Positions 24,339 to 32,518 of a stretch of 64,000 nucleotides of DNA are shown here, in pieces. The translations under genes were made by a program, and so were the position numbers. Origin of the DNA: Streptomyces sp. (GTDB lineage Bacteria > Actinomycetota > Actinomycetes > Streptomycetales > Streptomycetaceae); contig NZ_JAEKKT010000150.1 of the NCBI RefSeq assembly GCF_019510245.1, forward strand, positions 25,177 through 89,176. The letters run 5' to 3'. How positions within the stretch are numbered: position 1 is the stretch's first letter; the number at the start of each line of letters is the position of its first letter. The notes under the pieces are model-generated. The model worked only from the letters and a program-made list of their open reading frames with translations, was not told the origin of the DNA and searched no databases.

Positions 24339-26663
24339 CTACGCGCTTCGTCCGCGACGCCGGGCTTCGGGAAGGGGGCGCCAGAACGCGCGGGACATCA
24401 CCTTCTGCTCGTGCTTGGTCTGCTCTGTCGTCAGCATGGCCCGGAAGCGCCGACCGTGTGTCTTGAGCGCCTGTTCGGCGAGCTGCCCGGCGTGGACGTC
24501 GAGCCCTGCCGACTGGAAGGCGCTGACGAGTCCCGACAGGTCGGCGAGGGAACGTGTCCGGACCATATGCTCGACAATCTTTCCGAACACGCAGTTGGCG
24601 CGCATGACCAGGAGCTTTTCAGCGGCCAGTCGCTTCGCGAGCAGGACGACGTCCAGAATCGGGCAGTCGGTGCAGTACGTTCGGATGACTGCGTCGAGGT
24701 GCCCGGTCAGTGAGGCGGACTCAAGGGCCAGCAGTAGGGGAGCCAGCGCGGACGGTGTCATCTCCCTGGCGTGCTGGCACAGCTCGTACTCGTCGCCGTA
24801 GCGTGACTTCTTGCGGGCCAGTGTGGCCAGGAACTGCCCGGCCTGACCGGCGAGTTCGTCGTGCATGGTGCAGCGGAACACGGTTTCGGCCTGTTCGGGG
24901 AGCCCATAGGCGTCCATGCGGATGAGCAGCTGTGCCGCGTCGTCCGGTGAGAGCGATCTGACCGCGGCCTGCAGCGCGGCCTCCGAACCAGGTGCCATGC
25001 CGTCGAGGGCCCGGGTCAGCTCTCGGACCTGGGGGTCCGGCCTCTCGGCGATGGTCTGCAGCAGGAGCTTCGTCGATAACTGATGGCGTCCTGTCATGTA
25101 CAGCTCGCTGATCAGGACTGCGATCTCGTCGCTCCACCGCGACGCCGCGGCACGGGACAGGACCGACCAGACCCTGTCGTCCCGCAGGGCGAGGACGAGC
25201 GGGATCAGATGCCCGACATTGCGGTTCTGCGTGGTGTCGAAGACGGTCTCGGCGTCCTGGGTGAGGCCGTGTCGGCTCAGCGAGTGGACGAACTCCGCCA
25301 CGTCCGCCGCGGACTGCTGAGCCGCTGCCGCCAGCTGGACGGCGTCCGCGAACACGTCCAGGCAGGCTTCGCGCAGTGCGACGCTCAGCGTGACCAGGTC
25401 GGCCACCCCGCGTTGTGCTCCGGCGGCGGACAGGGCGGTGACGGCCGCGCTGTCCAGCTCCCCCGACACCAGCATCGCCGCTGTCGACACAACGTCGGCG
25501 ACAGGGCGGACGACGGCCACGGCCGCGAGCAGCCCCTCGGCGTACGCGGCGAGCCCGGCATGGTGCAGAGCCTGCGCGAAGGCGGCGATGTCGGCGGGAT
25601 CGTGGAACTTCACCGACGCCTGCACAAGGATCAGTACGTACTCCTCCAGCCCCTCGCGGATCAGCTCCCTGGCGAGCGCACTGGTGTCGTCCACGGAGCG
25701 CATCATCACCATGGTCGGCAAGGCGGCCCGGGCATGTGCGTCGAAGCCCGCCTGCTGGAGGCCGGACAGCAGACCGGCCACCTCCTCGACCGTGCGTGAC
25801 TGGCTGGCCGACCGCACGAGCTCGCTCGCGATGGCCCGCCGGGTGCGCTGCTCCAGGTCTCCCACCGCACGCACCAGCTCCGGTACCGAGGACCGGCGGT
25901 CCGCCTCCTCCAGCATGGCCACGATCGACGGCGTCTCGTCGTTCCCGGTCTGCTCTGCGGCCAGTTCCTGGAGGGTGTCGAGCCGGCTCTCCAGCCGGTG
26001 GCAGCGGTCCTCGGCGGCGATCAGTTCGGCGCGCGTGACCGCCAGGGCTTCCTGCAGGTAGATCACCTGTTCCTGGAGGTCGCCGCACTCTTCCTCCAGC
26101 CGCGCGTACTCGCCGCGCCACAACGCGACCTCGGCCTGGTGGGCGAGCACCTGCTCTTCTATCTGTGCCTCCAGGTTGCGGCACCAGCCGCGCACCCGGG
26201 CGAGCCGCCCCTCACGGTCCATCAGTATCTCGGCCAGGGCCCGTTCTCTGGTGGTGATGCGCCGGACCTCGTGGTCGGCCTCCGCCAGCCGGTCCTGGAG
26301 CTCCTGGGTCTCACTGCTGTGCCGGTTGGACTTCGATGCCGCTCGGTGCAGTTCACGCAGCCCGGCCTCGGCCTCCGGGGTGAGCGGTTTCTGCGCCTCC
26401 TGCACATCTGCCACCAGACCCGCGACGAAATCCCACGGGGGAACCCGGCCGCCGAGATACCGCGTCACGGTGCTCGCGTCCAGATGCCTGCGCACGGCAT
26501 AGCGCCGCACGCTGATCCCCAGGGCGAGGAAGATCTGCCGCAGGTCCTCCGCGAGTGCTCGCTTCTCGGGTGTCAGGTCGTCCTTCAGCGGGGCCAGCCG
26601 AACAGGCTGGACCGGGTCGGCCGAGGCTTCCTCGCTGCGGGCGGGTGCTTGAGCGTCACGCAT
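24339..26663 (-). CDS. large XRE-like HTH / coiled-coil / helical-repeat protein
   Basis: 774 residues from ATG 26663; the frame stays open further upstream, so the start is uncertain. An N-terminal helix-turn-helix of XRE type (about 30-85: DLRQIFLALGISVRRYAVRR, DASTVTRYLGGRVPPW) is followed by a long coiled coil (about 90-215, Glu/Arg/Leu heptads). The last 500 residues are tandem helix pairs of about 35 residues with the pattern (A/V)D(L/V)xxFxxxLxxxGLxxxAExxL, for example DIAAFAQALHHAGLAAYAEG and DVAEFVHSLSRHGLTQDAET. This resembles pentatricopeptide or Sel1-like scaffolds. No enzymatic motif is present. It may be a DNA-linked assembly or regulatory scaffold of unknown function. Confidence 0.75.
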   Translation of the reverse strand: MRDAQAPARSEEASADPVQPVRLAPLKDDLTPEKRALAEDLRQIFLALGISVRRYAVRRHLDASTVTRYLGGRVPPWDFVAGLVADVQEAQKPLTPEAEAGLRELHRAASKSNRHSSETQELQDRLAEADHEVRRITTRERALAEILMDREGRLARVRGWCRNLEAQIEEQVLAHQAEVALWRGEYARLEEECGDLQEQVIYLQEALAVTRAELIAAEDRCHRLESRLDTLQELAAEQTGNDETPSIVAMLEEADRRSSVPELVRAVGDLEQRTRRAIASELVRSASQSRTVEEVAGLLSGLQQAGFDAHARAALPTMVMMRSVDDTSALARELIREGLEEYVLILVQASVKFHDPADIAAFAQALHHAGLAAYAEGLLAAVAVVRPVADVVSTAAMLVSGELDSAAVTALSAAGAQRGVADLVTLSVALREACLDVFADAVQLAAAAQQSAADVAEFVHSLSRHGLTQDAETVFDTTQNRNVGHLIPLVLALRDDRVWSVLSRAAASRWSDEIAVLISELYMTGRHQLSTKLLLQTIAERPDPQVRELTRALDGMAPGSEAALQAAVRSLSPDDAAQLLIRMDAYGLPEQAETVFRCTMHDELAGQAGQFLATLARKKSRYGDEYELCQHAREMTPSALAPLLLALESASLTGHLDAVIRTYCTDCPILDVVLLAKRLAAEKLLVMRANCVFGKIVEHMVRTRSLADLSGLVSAFQSAGLDVHAGQLAEQALKTHGRRFRAMLTTEQTKHEQKVMSRAFWRPLPEARRRGRSA

Positions 26664-26705
26664 TTGGTCAGTATCGCTGCGTACCGACTTGGCCTTGGGC
26701 AAAAA

Positions 26706-26753
26706 GGCGTTGCCGTTCTCATCGGCAACGCTGCCGATGAGAACGGCAACGCC
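26706..26753 (-). terminator. perfect 22-bp hairpin with T-tract, reading toward the XRE gene
   Basis: GCGTTGCCGTTCTCATCGGC pairs perfectly with GCCGATGAGAACGGCAACGC over 22 bp around the four-base loop ACGC. On the minus strand it is followed directly by TTTTT, the form of an intrinsic terminator. It ends 43 bases before the XRE start codon with no minus-strand gene upstream, so it either insulates that gene or attenuates its transcription. Confidence 0.8.
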
Positions 26754-26843
26754 CGCGGGGCCGTTTGAGGCCTGAGTGCGGCTCGGCGTCGGCCACGATC
26801 TGACCTTGGGCGCAGGCCTTGAACCTGAACGGGAGGAAGTGCG

Positions 26844-27005
26844 ATGGCTGTTTCCGGGTCCGAAGGGACCAAGCGTCCGCGTGCGACGCGAAGGGCATGG
26901 TGGCGACGGCTCGCGCGGCAGGCGGCGCTGGGTGCCGCGGGTGCTGCCGGCTCGGGGCTCGTCAGCCTGGTGCTGTGGTGGTTGCGTGGCCACTGGCAGG
27001 CCTGA
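26844..27005 (+). CDS. small basic membrane protein, 53 aa
   Basis: ATG 26844 is preceded by GGGAGGAAGTGCG, an excellent ribosome site. The product starts MAVSGSEGTKRPRATRRAWW, a strongly basic cytoplasmic head. Next comes one hydrophobic helix (AALGAAGAAGSGLVSLVLWW) and a short tail LRGHWQA before TGA. No known family is recognised. It lies divergent from the XRE/coiled-coil gene and might be linked to it. Short length limits confidence. Confidence 0.55.
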   Translation: MAVSGSEGTKRPRATRRAWWRRLARQAALGAAGAAGSGLVSLVLWWLRGHWQA

Positions 27006-27168
27006 CTCTCCGTGCGTGGGACGGCGGAGCAGCATCCGCACCTGGCCGGTGCGGCACGAGGACGGTGCCGTCGGCCCGTGTCCGGGGTCACACGGCGCGG
27101 GTGCGGGGCGGGGAATGCGTACGCCGGGGCAGGTCGTTTCCACATACGTGCACTCGATGCGTGTGCAC

Positions 27169-27182
27169 ATACCGAACGGTAT
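27169..27182. promoter_or_regulatory. TetR-type operator-like palindrome before the reductase gene
   Basis: ATACCGAACGGTAT has six-base inverted arms around AA, the shape of many TetR-family operators. It lies 54 bases before the reductase start. No TetR gene is adjacent in this window. Confidence 0.4.
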
Positions 27183-27235
27183 AAGACCTGGGCGAACCCC
27201 CCGGGTACCCGGCCTACTCACGAGGAGCCCCCCAC

Positions 27236-28363
27236 GTGACCGTCACCACGCCCCCCGCCTCCCGCGCGGCCGAGATCCTCTCCCGCCCCATCGCCCTGAA
27301 CGGGCTCACGGTCCCCAACCGGATCGTGATGGCGCCGATGACCCGCCAGTTCAGCCCCGGCGGCGTCCCCGGCGAGGACGTGGTCTCGTACTACTCGCGC
27401 CGGGCCGCCGCCGGTGTCGGTCTGATCGTCACCGAGGGGACGTACGTCGGTCACGACTCGGCCGGCCAGAGCAGCCGCGTCCCGCGGTTCCACGGCGAGG
27501 AGCAGCTGGCGGGCTGGGCGAAGGTCGCCGAGGGCGTGCACGCGGCCGGCGGCACGATCGTCCCGCAGCTGTGGCACATCGGCATGGTCCGCAAGCAGGG
27601 CCAGCCGCCGGTCGCGGACGCCCCCGCCGTCGGCCCCTCCGGCATCCGCCTGGACGGCACCGAGGGCGAGGGCAGGGCCATGACCCTCCAGGACCTGGAC
27701 GACGTGATCCGCGCCTTCGCCGAGGCCGCGGCCGCCGCCGAGCGCATCGGCTTCGACGGCGTCGAGCTGCACGGCGCCCACGGCTACCTGCTCGACCAGT
27801 TCCTGTGGGCGGGCACCAACCGCCGCACCGACGCCTACGGCGGCGACCCGGTCGCCCGTACGAAGTTCGCCGCGGAGATCGTGGCCGCCGTACGCGACTC
27901 CGTCTCCCCGGAGTTCCCGGTCGTCTTCCGCTACTCGCAGTGGAAGTCCGACAACTACGACGCCCGCCTCGCGGAGACCCCCGAGGAGCTGGAGGCGATC
28001 CTCACCCCGCTGGCCGCCGCCGGTGTCGACGTCTTCCACGCCTCGACCCGCCGCTACTGGCTCCCCGAGTTCGAGGGCTCCGACCTCAACCTGGCCGGCT
28101 GGACCAAGAAGCTCACCGGCAGGCCCACCATCACCGTCGGGTCGGTCGGCCTCGACGGCGAGTTCCTCAAGGCCTTCGCCGGCGAGGGCTCCGCCACCAA
28201 GGGCATCGACGACCTCCTCGACAGCCTGGAGCGCGAGGAGTACGACATGGTCGCCGTCGGCCGCGCCCTCCTCCAGGACCCGGAGTGGGCGGCGAAGGTC
28301 CTCGCCGGCCGCGCGGACGAACTGAAGCCGTTCGACGGGGCGGCGCTGAAGACGCTGAGCTGA
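27236..28363 (+). CDS. NADH:flavin oxidoreductase, old yellow enzyme family
   Basis: 375 residues, FMN-dependent TIM barrel. Conserved segments are NRIVMAPMTRQFSPGG at the N-terminus, PQLWHIGMV, GFDGVELHGAHGYLLDQFLW (His-Gly-Ala-His active-site pair), TDAYGG, and the C-terminal FMN phosphate site VAVGRALLQDPEW. The GTG start follows a GAGGAGCCCCCC stretch. It reduces electrophilic alkenes; the natural substrate is unknown. A TetR-type palindrome upstream suggests induction by a small electrophile, as often seen for the family. Confidence 0.9.
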   Translation: MTVTTPPASRAAEILSRPIALNGLTVPNRIVMAPMTRQFSPGGVPGEDVVSYYSRRAAAGVGLIVTEGTYVGHDSAGQSSRVPRFHGEEQLAGWAKVAEGVHAAGGTIVPQLWHIGMVRKQGQPPVADAPAVGPSGIRLDGTEGEGRAMTLQDLDDVIRAFAEAAAAAERIGFDGVELHGAHGYLLDQFLWAGTNRRTDAYGGDPVARTKFAAEIVAAVRDSVSPEFPVVFRYSQWKSDNYDARLAETPEELEAILTPLAAAGVDVFHASTRRYWLPEFEGSDLNLAGWTKKLTGRPTITVGSVGLDGEFLKAFAGEGSATKGIDDLLDSLEREEYDMVAVGRALLQDPEWAAKVLAGRADELKPFDGAALKTLS

Positions 28364-28384
28364 CCCCGTCCGGCCGCCCTCGGG

Positions 28385-28783
28385 TCAGCCGGCGATGCGG
28401 CCGAAGAACCCGAGGGCGACCGCGTAGGGCACCACGAGCAGGAGCGCGGGGCGCAGGGCGCGCCGGCGCTGCTCGCCCGCGCGCACCCAGGTGTCGTACG
28501 TGTAGACGAAGGCGCAGGACACGCACCCGCCCACGTACGCCGTCGTCAGAAAGCCGAACACCCTGCCCCACTCCCCGACCACGGCGACCACGGCCAGCAC
28601 ACGGCCCGCGACCGCCGCACCCGCCCCGACCCAGGTCGTCGGATCGTCCTGAACCCGCCAAGGGGCAGCGTCTCCGCGCCCCCGGCCGGTGAGCCTGGTG
28701 AAGAGCGCGTACCCGATCGCGGGCAGACCGGCGAGCGTCAGCAGGGTGGCCCAGGTGGCGGCGGTGTCCGCGGAGACGGTCAC
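28385..28783 (-). CDS. small integral membrane protein, 132 aa
   Basis: Starts at GTG 28783, overlapping the stop of the upstream gene as GTGA. Three or four hydrophobic helices are visible (ATLLTLAGLPAIGYALF, VAGRVLAVVAVVGEWG, GFLTTAYVGGCVSCAF, LLLVVPYAVALGFFG). No family is recognised. Coupling to the gene upstream suggests they form a two-component membrane unit. Confidence 0.75.
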   Translation of the reverse strand: MTVSADTAATWATLLTLAGLPAIGYALFTRLTGRGRGDAAPWRVQDDPTTWVGAGAAVAGRVLAVVAVVGEWGRVFGFLTTAYVGGCVSCAFVYTYDTWVRAGEQRRRALRPALLLVVPYAVALGFFGRIAG

Positions 28784-29244
28784 AGCCACCCCGCGATGCT
28801 CATGACCAGGGCGACCACACCCTGAAGGAGCAGGGACGCGACACCGAAGAACAGGGCGCCGTAGGGCGCGGCGTCCGCCGTCGCGCCCGCGTGTCTCCCG
28901 AAGGCCCAGCCCCCGACGGCGGCCAGGAGGGGTATGAGGGCCAGTACGACATGCACCGTCGCGAACAGCGGGACCACGTCGAGCACCATCAGCACCCCCA
29001 CCCCGGCCCAGGCGCCCCGTGCCTCGCGGGTCTCGGGGCGTCCGAAGTGCATCGCGCCGTAGATCACGGAGTGGACGAGGGCGACGAAGGTGCACATGAC
29101 GGCCGCCCGCGCGGCCTGATCACCCAGGGTCGCGAGGAAGTCGCCGTGCACCAGTGCCACCAGCAGGAGCCCCGCCGCGGTGAAGACGGACATCCCGAGG
29201 GTGATCAGGAGCGAGACGCGCAACTGCTTGAGCAGGCCGGTCAT
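28780..29244 (-). CDS. integral membrane protein, 154 aa
   Basis: ATG 29244 (MTGLLKQLRVSLLITLGMSV) is chosen from several in-frame options because the hydrophobic protein begins there. There are four to five membrane helices with a short soluble loop (HFGRPETREARGA). It overlaps the next gene by four bases. Function is unknown. The pair is convergent with the reductase gene. Confidence 0.75.
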   Translation of the reverse strand: MTGLLKQLRVSLLITLGMSVFTAAGLLLVALVHGDFLATLGDQAARAAVMCTFVALVHSVIYGAMHFGRPETREARGAWAGVGVLMVLDVVPLFATVHVVLALIPLLAAVGGWAFGRHAGATADAAPYGALFFGVASLLLQGVVALVMSIAGWL

Positions 29245-29532
29245 CGGCGTTCGCCCGGGGCGCGTATCGCGTGCTTCATGGCGGCTTGACTCTCTGGTCG
29301 GCGGCTGACTGTTCTTGTGGGGGACGTCAGGAACCTGTGAGGGTATCTCCCGTGACCGGTCCCAGGGCGCGCTGCTGACCTGCTGAAACGTCTCAAGTGG
29401 GGTGCGGGACCGGCCCACTTGCGGTGCGTACTTCGTTACGGGGCTGTGATCGCCGCGGGTGTCGTCAGTACCGTCCTCGCCACGAGGACGGGCCTCTTCT
29501 CGGCCTGGGTCTTCCTCGTTACCTTCGACCTC

Positions 29533-29715
29533 ATGAGCGACGCCTCCCGCCCGGCCACCCCCGCCGATCTCGACGCGGTGGGTGCGGCCGCCTGTCTAGA
29601 GTCCACCAACCCCGTCAACAACCGGCGGTACGAGAGTGTCGGCTTCACCCCGCGCGCCGAGATCACCGTGCCGGGCGGCCGGACCGTGACCGGGATGTGG
29701 CGCCCGGCACGCTGA
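29533..29715 (+). pseudogene. GNAT acetyltransferase with large internal deletion
   Basis: The frame opens MSDASRPATPADLDAV, the first strand and helix of a GNAT acetyltransferase. It then jumps straight to CLESTNPVNNRRYESVGFTPR and ends GMWRPAR, the last helix and strand of the same fold. The acetyl-CoA-binding centre (about 130-150 residues in relatives I recall) is missing in frame. It is therefore a 60-residue remnant that cannot fold as an enzyme. Confidence 0.7.
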
Positions 29716-29745
29716 GCGTCGGCCCGCTGAGCGCCGGCCTCGCTG

Positions 29746-29871
29746 GTGGAGCCGGGCGGGCCGACGGGCCCGATGTTCCGCACCTTCCATGCGCGAGATC
29801 CACGGGCGCATGAGACGGTGTACGAGATCGACGAGGCGGAGGCCAGGGCGTTCGTGGCCCGGCGCGGCTGA
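29746..29871 (+). pseudogene. short C-terminal gene fragment of unknown family
   Basis: Reads VEPGGPTGPMFRTFHARDPR then TVYEIDEAEARAFVARRG and stop, with good codon bias. It looks like the last 40 residues of a protein whose front is lost. It sits right after the acetyltransferase remnant, so both may stem from one rearrangement. I do not recognise the family. Confidence 0.35.
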
Positions 29872-30020
29872 CCTGGACTGTCTGGATTCACCCTGACGGG
29901 TGAGGGGTGTTCGGCACTCGTGCGAGCCGCCGGACGTTTCATCGGTGACCGGCTGTGAAACCGGCAGCGGTCAGTCAGTCGCGGGAAGTGGCAGCAACCC
30001 GCCGTCGAAAGCGAGCGATC

Positions 30021-31574
30021 ATGATCACGAACGAGTCCGCCGGGCAGACGGCCGCCACCGAGGGCCCCGTCGTGCGCACCGCCGCCGGTGCCGTGCGCGG
30101 CCTGCGGGAGGACGGCCTGGCGGTCTTCCGGGGGATACCGTTCGCCGAACCTCCGGTGGGAGCGGCCAGGTTCGCCGCGCCGCGGCCGGCGCGCCCGTGG
30201 GACGGGACGCGTGAGGCGTACGCCTTCGGCCCGCCGCCCCCGCAGGACCTGGGCATCCAGGGGCGCGCGGGGGTCCTGGACGCACCCGAGGGCGACGACT
30301 GGCTGACGGTGAACGTGTGGACGCCCGCCCCGGACCCGGCCGCCCGCCGCCCGGTGATGGTGTGGATCTACGGCGGCGCCTACAAGCTGGGCCACTCCGG
30401 CAGCCCCGGTTACGACGCCCAGCACATCGCCCGCGACGGCGACGTGGTCGTGGTCTCCCTCAACTACCGCGTCGGCATGGAGGGTTTCGCCCACATCGAG
30501 GGGGCGCCCGCCAACCGGGGCCTGCTGGACCAGGTGGCGGCGCTGGAGTGGGTGCGGGAGAACATCACGGCGTTCGGCGGCGACCCCGACCGGGTCACGG
30601 TCTTCGGCGAGTCGGCGGGCGCCGGGTCGGTGGCCTCCCTGCTGGCGATGCCGAAGGCGCGCGGACTGTTCCGGCGGGCGATCGCCCAGAGCGTCCCGGG
30701 CACGTTCTTCTCGCCCGACCTGGCCGAGGACATCGGCAGGGCGCTCGCGGCCGAGGCCGGCCTGCGCCCCACGGTGGCCGACCTGGCGACCACCGACCCG
30801 CGCCGGCTGACCGAGGCCGGGCAGGCGCTCGGCGCCAAGATGCCCCAGTACGTGGACCGTTGGGGGCAGATCGCGCCGACGGTCACCCCGTTCTCCCCGG
30901 TGGTCGACGGCGAGGTGCTGCCCATCACCCCCTGGCAGGCCCTGGCCGCCGGCTCGGCCCGGGACGTGGACCTTCTCGTCGGTCACAACCGCGACGAGTT
31001 CCGCCTCTTCCTGGTCATGAGCGGGATGTACGGCAAGATCACGGAGGAGCAGGCGACCGGCGCCCTGCGCCTGTTCGCGCCGGGTGGCGCGGCGGGCGAC
31101 CAGGCCTACCGGACCGCCCACCCCGACGCCTCGCCGAGCGACCTGTACGAGCGGGTCCAGACCGACTGGCTGTTCGCCATACCGTCCCTGCGCCTGGCGG
31201 AGGCGCAGAGCGCCGGCGGCGGCCGGGCCCACCTCTACGAGCTGACCTGGGGCGCCCCGGGCAACGGCGGCCTCCTCGGCGCCTGCCACGGCCTGGACAT
31301 CCCGCTCCTCTTCGGCACGTTCGAGGCGGACCTCGCCAACCTCCTCTGGGCGGACAGCGGCGTCACCGCCGAGGCCAAGGCCCTCTCCGCCCGCTTCCGC
31401 ACCGCGTGGACGTCCTTCGCGGCAACGGGCGACCCGGGCTGGCCGGCCTACGACACCGAGGCCCGCACCACCCAGGTCCTGGACTCGGCACCCATGGTGA
31501 CGGCGTACCCGGAGGAGACGAGCAGGCGGCTGTGGGAGGGGTACGAGTTCAGTCCGTCACCGCTGCTCGGCTGA
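30021..31574 (+). CDS. type-B carboxylesterase
   Basis: 517 residues, alpha/beta hydrolase. Typical entry is FRGIPFAEPPVGAARFAAP, oxyanion hole PVMVWIYGGAYKLGHSG, nucleophile elbow VTVFGESAGAGSVASLL (Ser in GESAG), then DVDLLVGHNRDEFRLF and ACHGLDIPLLFG carrying the catalytic His. There is no signal peptide, so it is cytoplasmic. It hydrolyses carboxylic esters; the natural substrate is unknown. ATG 30021 follows a GAAAGCGAGCG stretch. Its 3' end overlaps the convergent regulator by 18 bases. Confidence 0.92.
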   Translation: MITNESAGQTAATEGPVVRTAAGAVRGLREDGLAVFRGIPFAEPPVGAARFAAPRPARPWDGTREAYAFGPPPPQDLGIQGRAGVLDAPEGDDWLTVNVWTPAPDPAARRPVMVWIYGGAYKLGHSGSPGYDAQHIARDGDVVVVSLNYRVGMEGFAHIEGAPANRGLLDQVAALEWVRENITAFGGDPDRVTVFGESAGAGSVASLLAMPKARGLFRRAIAQSVPGTFFSPDLAEDIGRALAAEAGLRPTVADLATTDPRRLTEAGQALGAKMPQYVDRWGQIAPTVTPFSPVVDGEVLPITPWQALAAGSARDVDLLVGHNRDEFRLFLVMSGMYGKITEEQATGALRLFAPGGAAGDQAYRTAHPDASPSDLYERVQTDWLFAIPSLRLAEAQSAGGGRAHLYELTWGAPGNGGLLGACHGLDIPLLFGTFEADLANLLWADSGVTAEAKALSARFRTAWTSFAATGDPGWPAYDTEARTTQVLDSAPMVTAYPEETSRRLWEGYEFSPSPLLG

Positions 31575-32462
31575 CGGCGCGGTGATCCGCTTCTCGAACC
31601 AGTGGTGGGCGTAGGGCTCGTCGTTGAAGGCGGGGACCTCCTGGAAGCCGTAGGAGTGGTAGAGGTTGATCGCGGAGCTGAGCGTCTTGTTGGTGTCGAG
31701 GCGCAGGGTGTCGTAGCCGTGCCGGGCGGCCTGTGTCTCCAGCTCGGTCAGGAACCGGCGGGCGAGGCCGAGTCTGCGGGCGTGCGGGGCGACCCACATG
31801 CGCTTGATCTCGGCCGGCGCCCCGGGCGGCAGCTTTACTCCCGCGCAGCCGATGGGCTCGCCGTGCAGCCGGGCGACCAGGAACAGGCCGCGCGGCGGCC
31901 GGAGTTCGCCCGCGTCGGGCAGCAGGCTGCGCGCGGGATCGAAGCCGGTGTCGAAGCGCTCCTGCAGCTCGGCGAAGTAGGCCAGCAGGCAGTGCCGGGC
32001 GTCAGGGTGGTCGGGGTCCACGACGTCCAGGGTGACCGTCCCCGCGGTCAGCAGCCGGTCGACCTCGGCCATGGCCGCGACCAGCCGGGCCCGCTGCTCG
32101 GCGTTGAGCGGCTGGAGCAGGGAACCGGCCAGGTCGTCGCTGCGGTCGTCGAGCAGGGTGCGCTCCGCCTGCCCCTTCTCCGTCAGCCGCACGGTACGCA
32201 CCCGCCTGTCCTGCGGGTGCGGCTCCACCGCCACCAGGCCGTCGGCCTCCAGGGAACGCAGCAGCCGGCTGACGTACCCGGAGTCGAGCCCGAGCCGTTC
32301 GCGCAGCCGTCGCACGTCCTGGCCCCGCTCGCCGATCTCCCAGAGCAGCCGGGCCTCGCCGATCGGCCGGTCGCGGCCCAGGTAGCGGTCGTGGAGCACG
32401 CCCACGCGTTCGGTGACGGTGCGGTTGAACCGCCGTACCTGGTCGATCTGTGCAGCGTCCAT
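31557..32462 (-). CDS. MarR-type regulator fused to GNAT acetyltransferase
   Basis: 301 residues in two domains. Residues about 1-145 form a MarR winged helix (LLWEIGERGQDVRRLRERLG, DSGYVSRLLRSLEADGLVAV, then the DRRVRTVRLTEKG wing). Residues about 150-301 form a GNAT domain (LFLVARLHGEPIGCAGVKL, RMWVAPHARRLGLARRFL, NLYHSYGFQEVPAF). Such fusions are common in actinobacteria and may both sense and modify a small amine. The start codon lies at the edge of a 24-bp palindrome, so autoregulation is likely. Confidence 0.92.
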   Translation of the reverse strand: MDAAQIDQVRRFNRTVTERVGVLHDRYLGRDRPIGEARLLWEIGERGQDVRRLRERLGLDSGYVSRLLRSLEADGLVAVEPHPQDRRVRTVRLTEKGQAERTLLDDRSDDLAGSLLQPLNAEQRARLVAAMAEVDRLLTAGTVTLDVVDPDHPDARHCLLAYFAELQERFDTGFDPARSLLPDAGELRPPRGLFLVARLHGEPIGCAGVKLPPGAPAEIKRMWVAPHARRLGLARRFLTELETQAARHGYDTLRLDTNKTLSSAINLYHSYGFQEVPAFNDEPYAHHWFEKRITAPSAEQR

Positions 32463-32484
32463 TCTCTGACTCTAGTCAGAGAAT
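32461..32484. promoter_or_regulatory. MarR operator palindrome at the start of the MarR-GNAT gene
   Basis: ATTCTCTGACT-CT-AGTCAGAGAAT: 11-bp perfect arms around two bases. It overlaps the ATG and its leader, so bound regulator would block its own expression and perhaps affect the SDR gene 35 bases upstream. Confidence 0.75.
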
Positions 32485-32518
32485 GGAAGCGTGGTCCAGA
32501 GCCGGCCGTCGGGACCGG

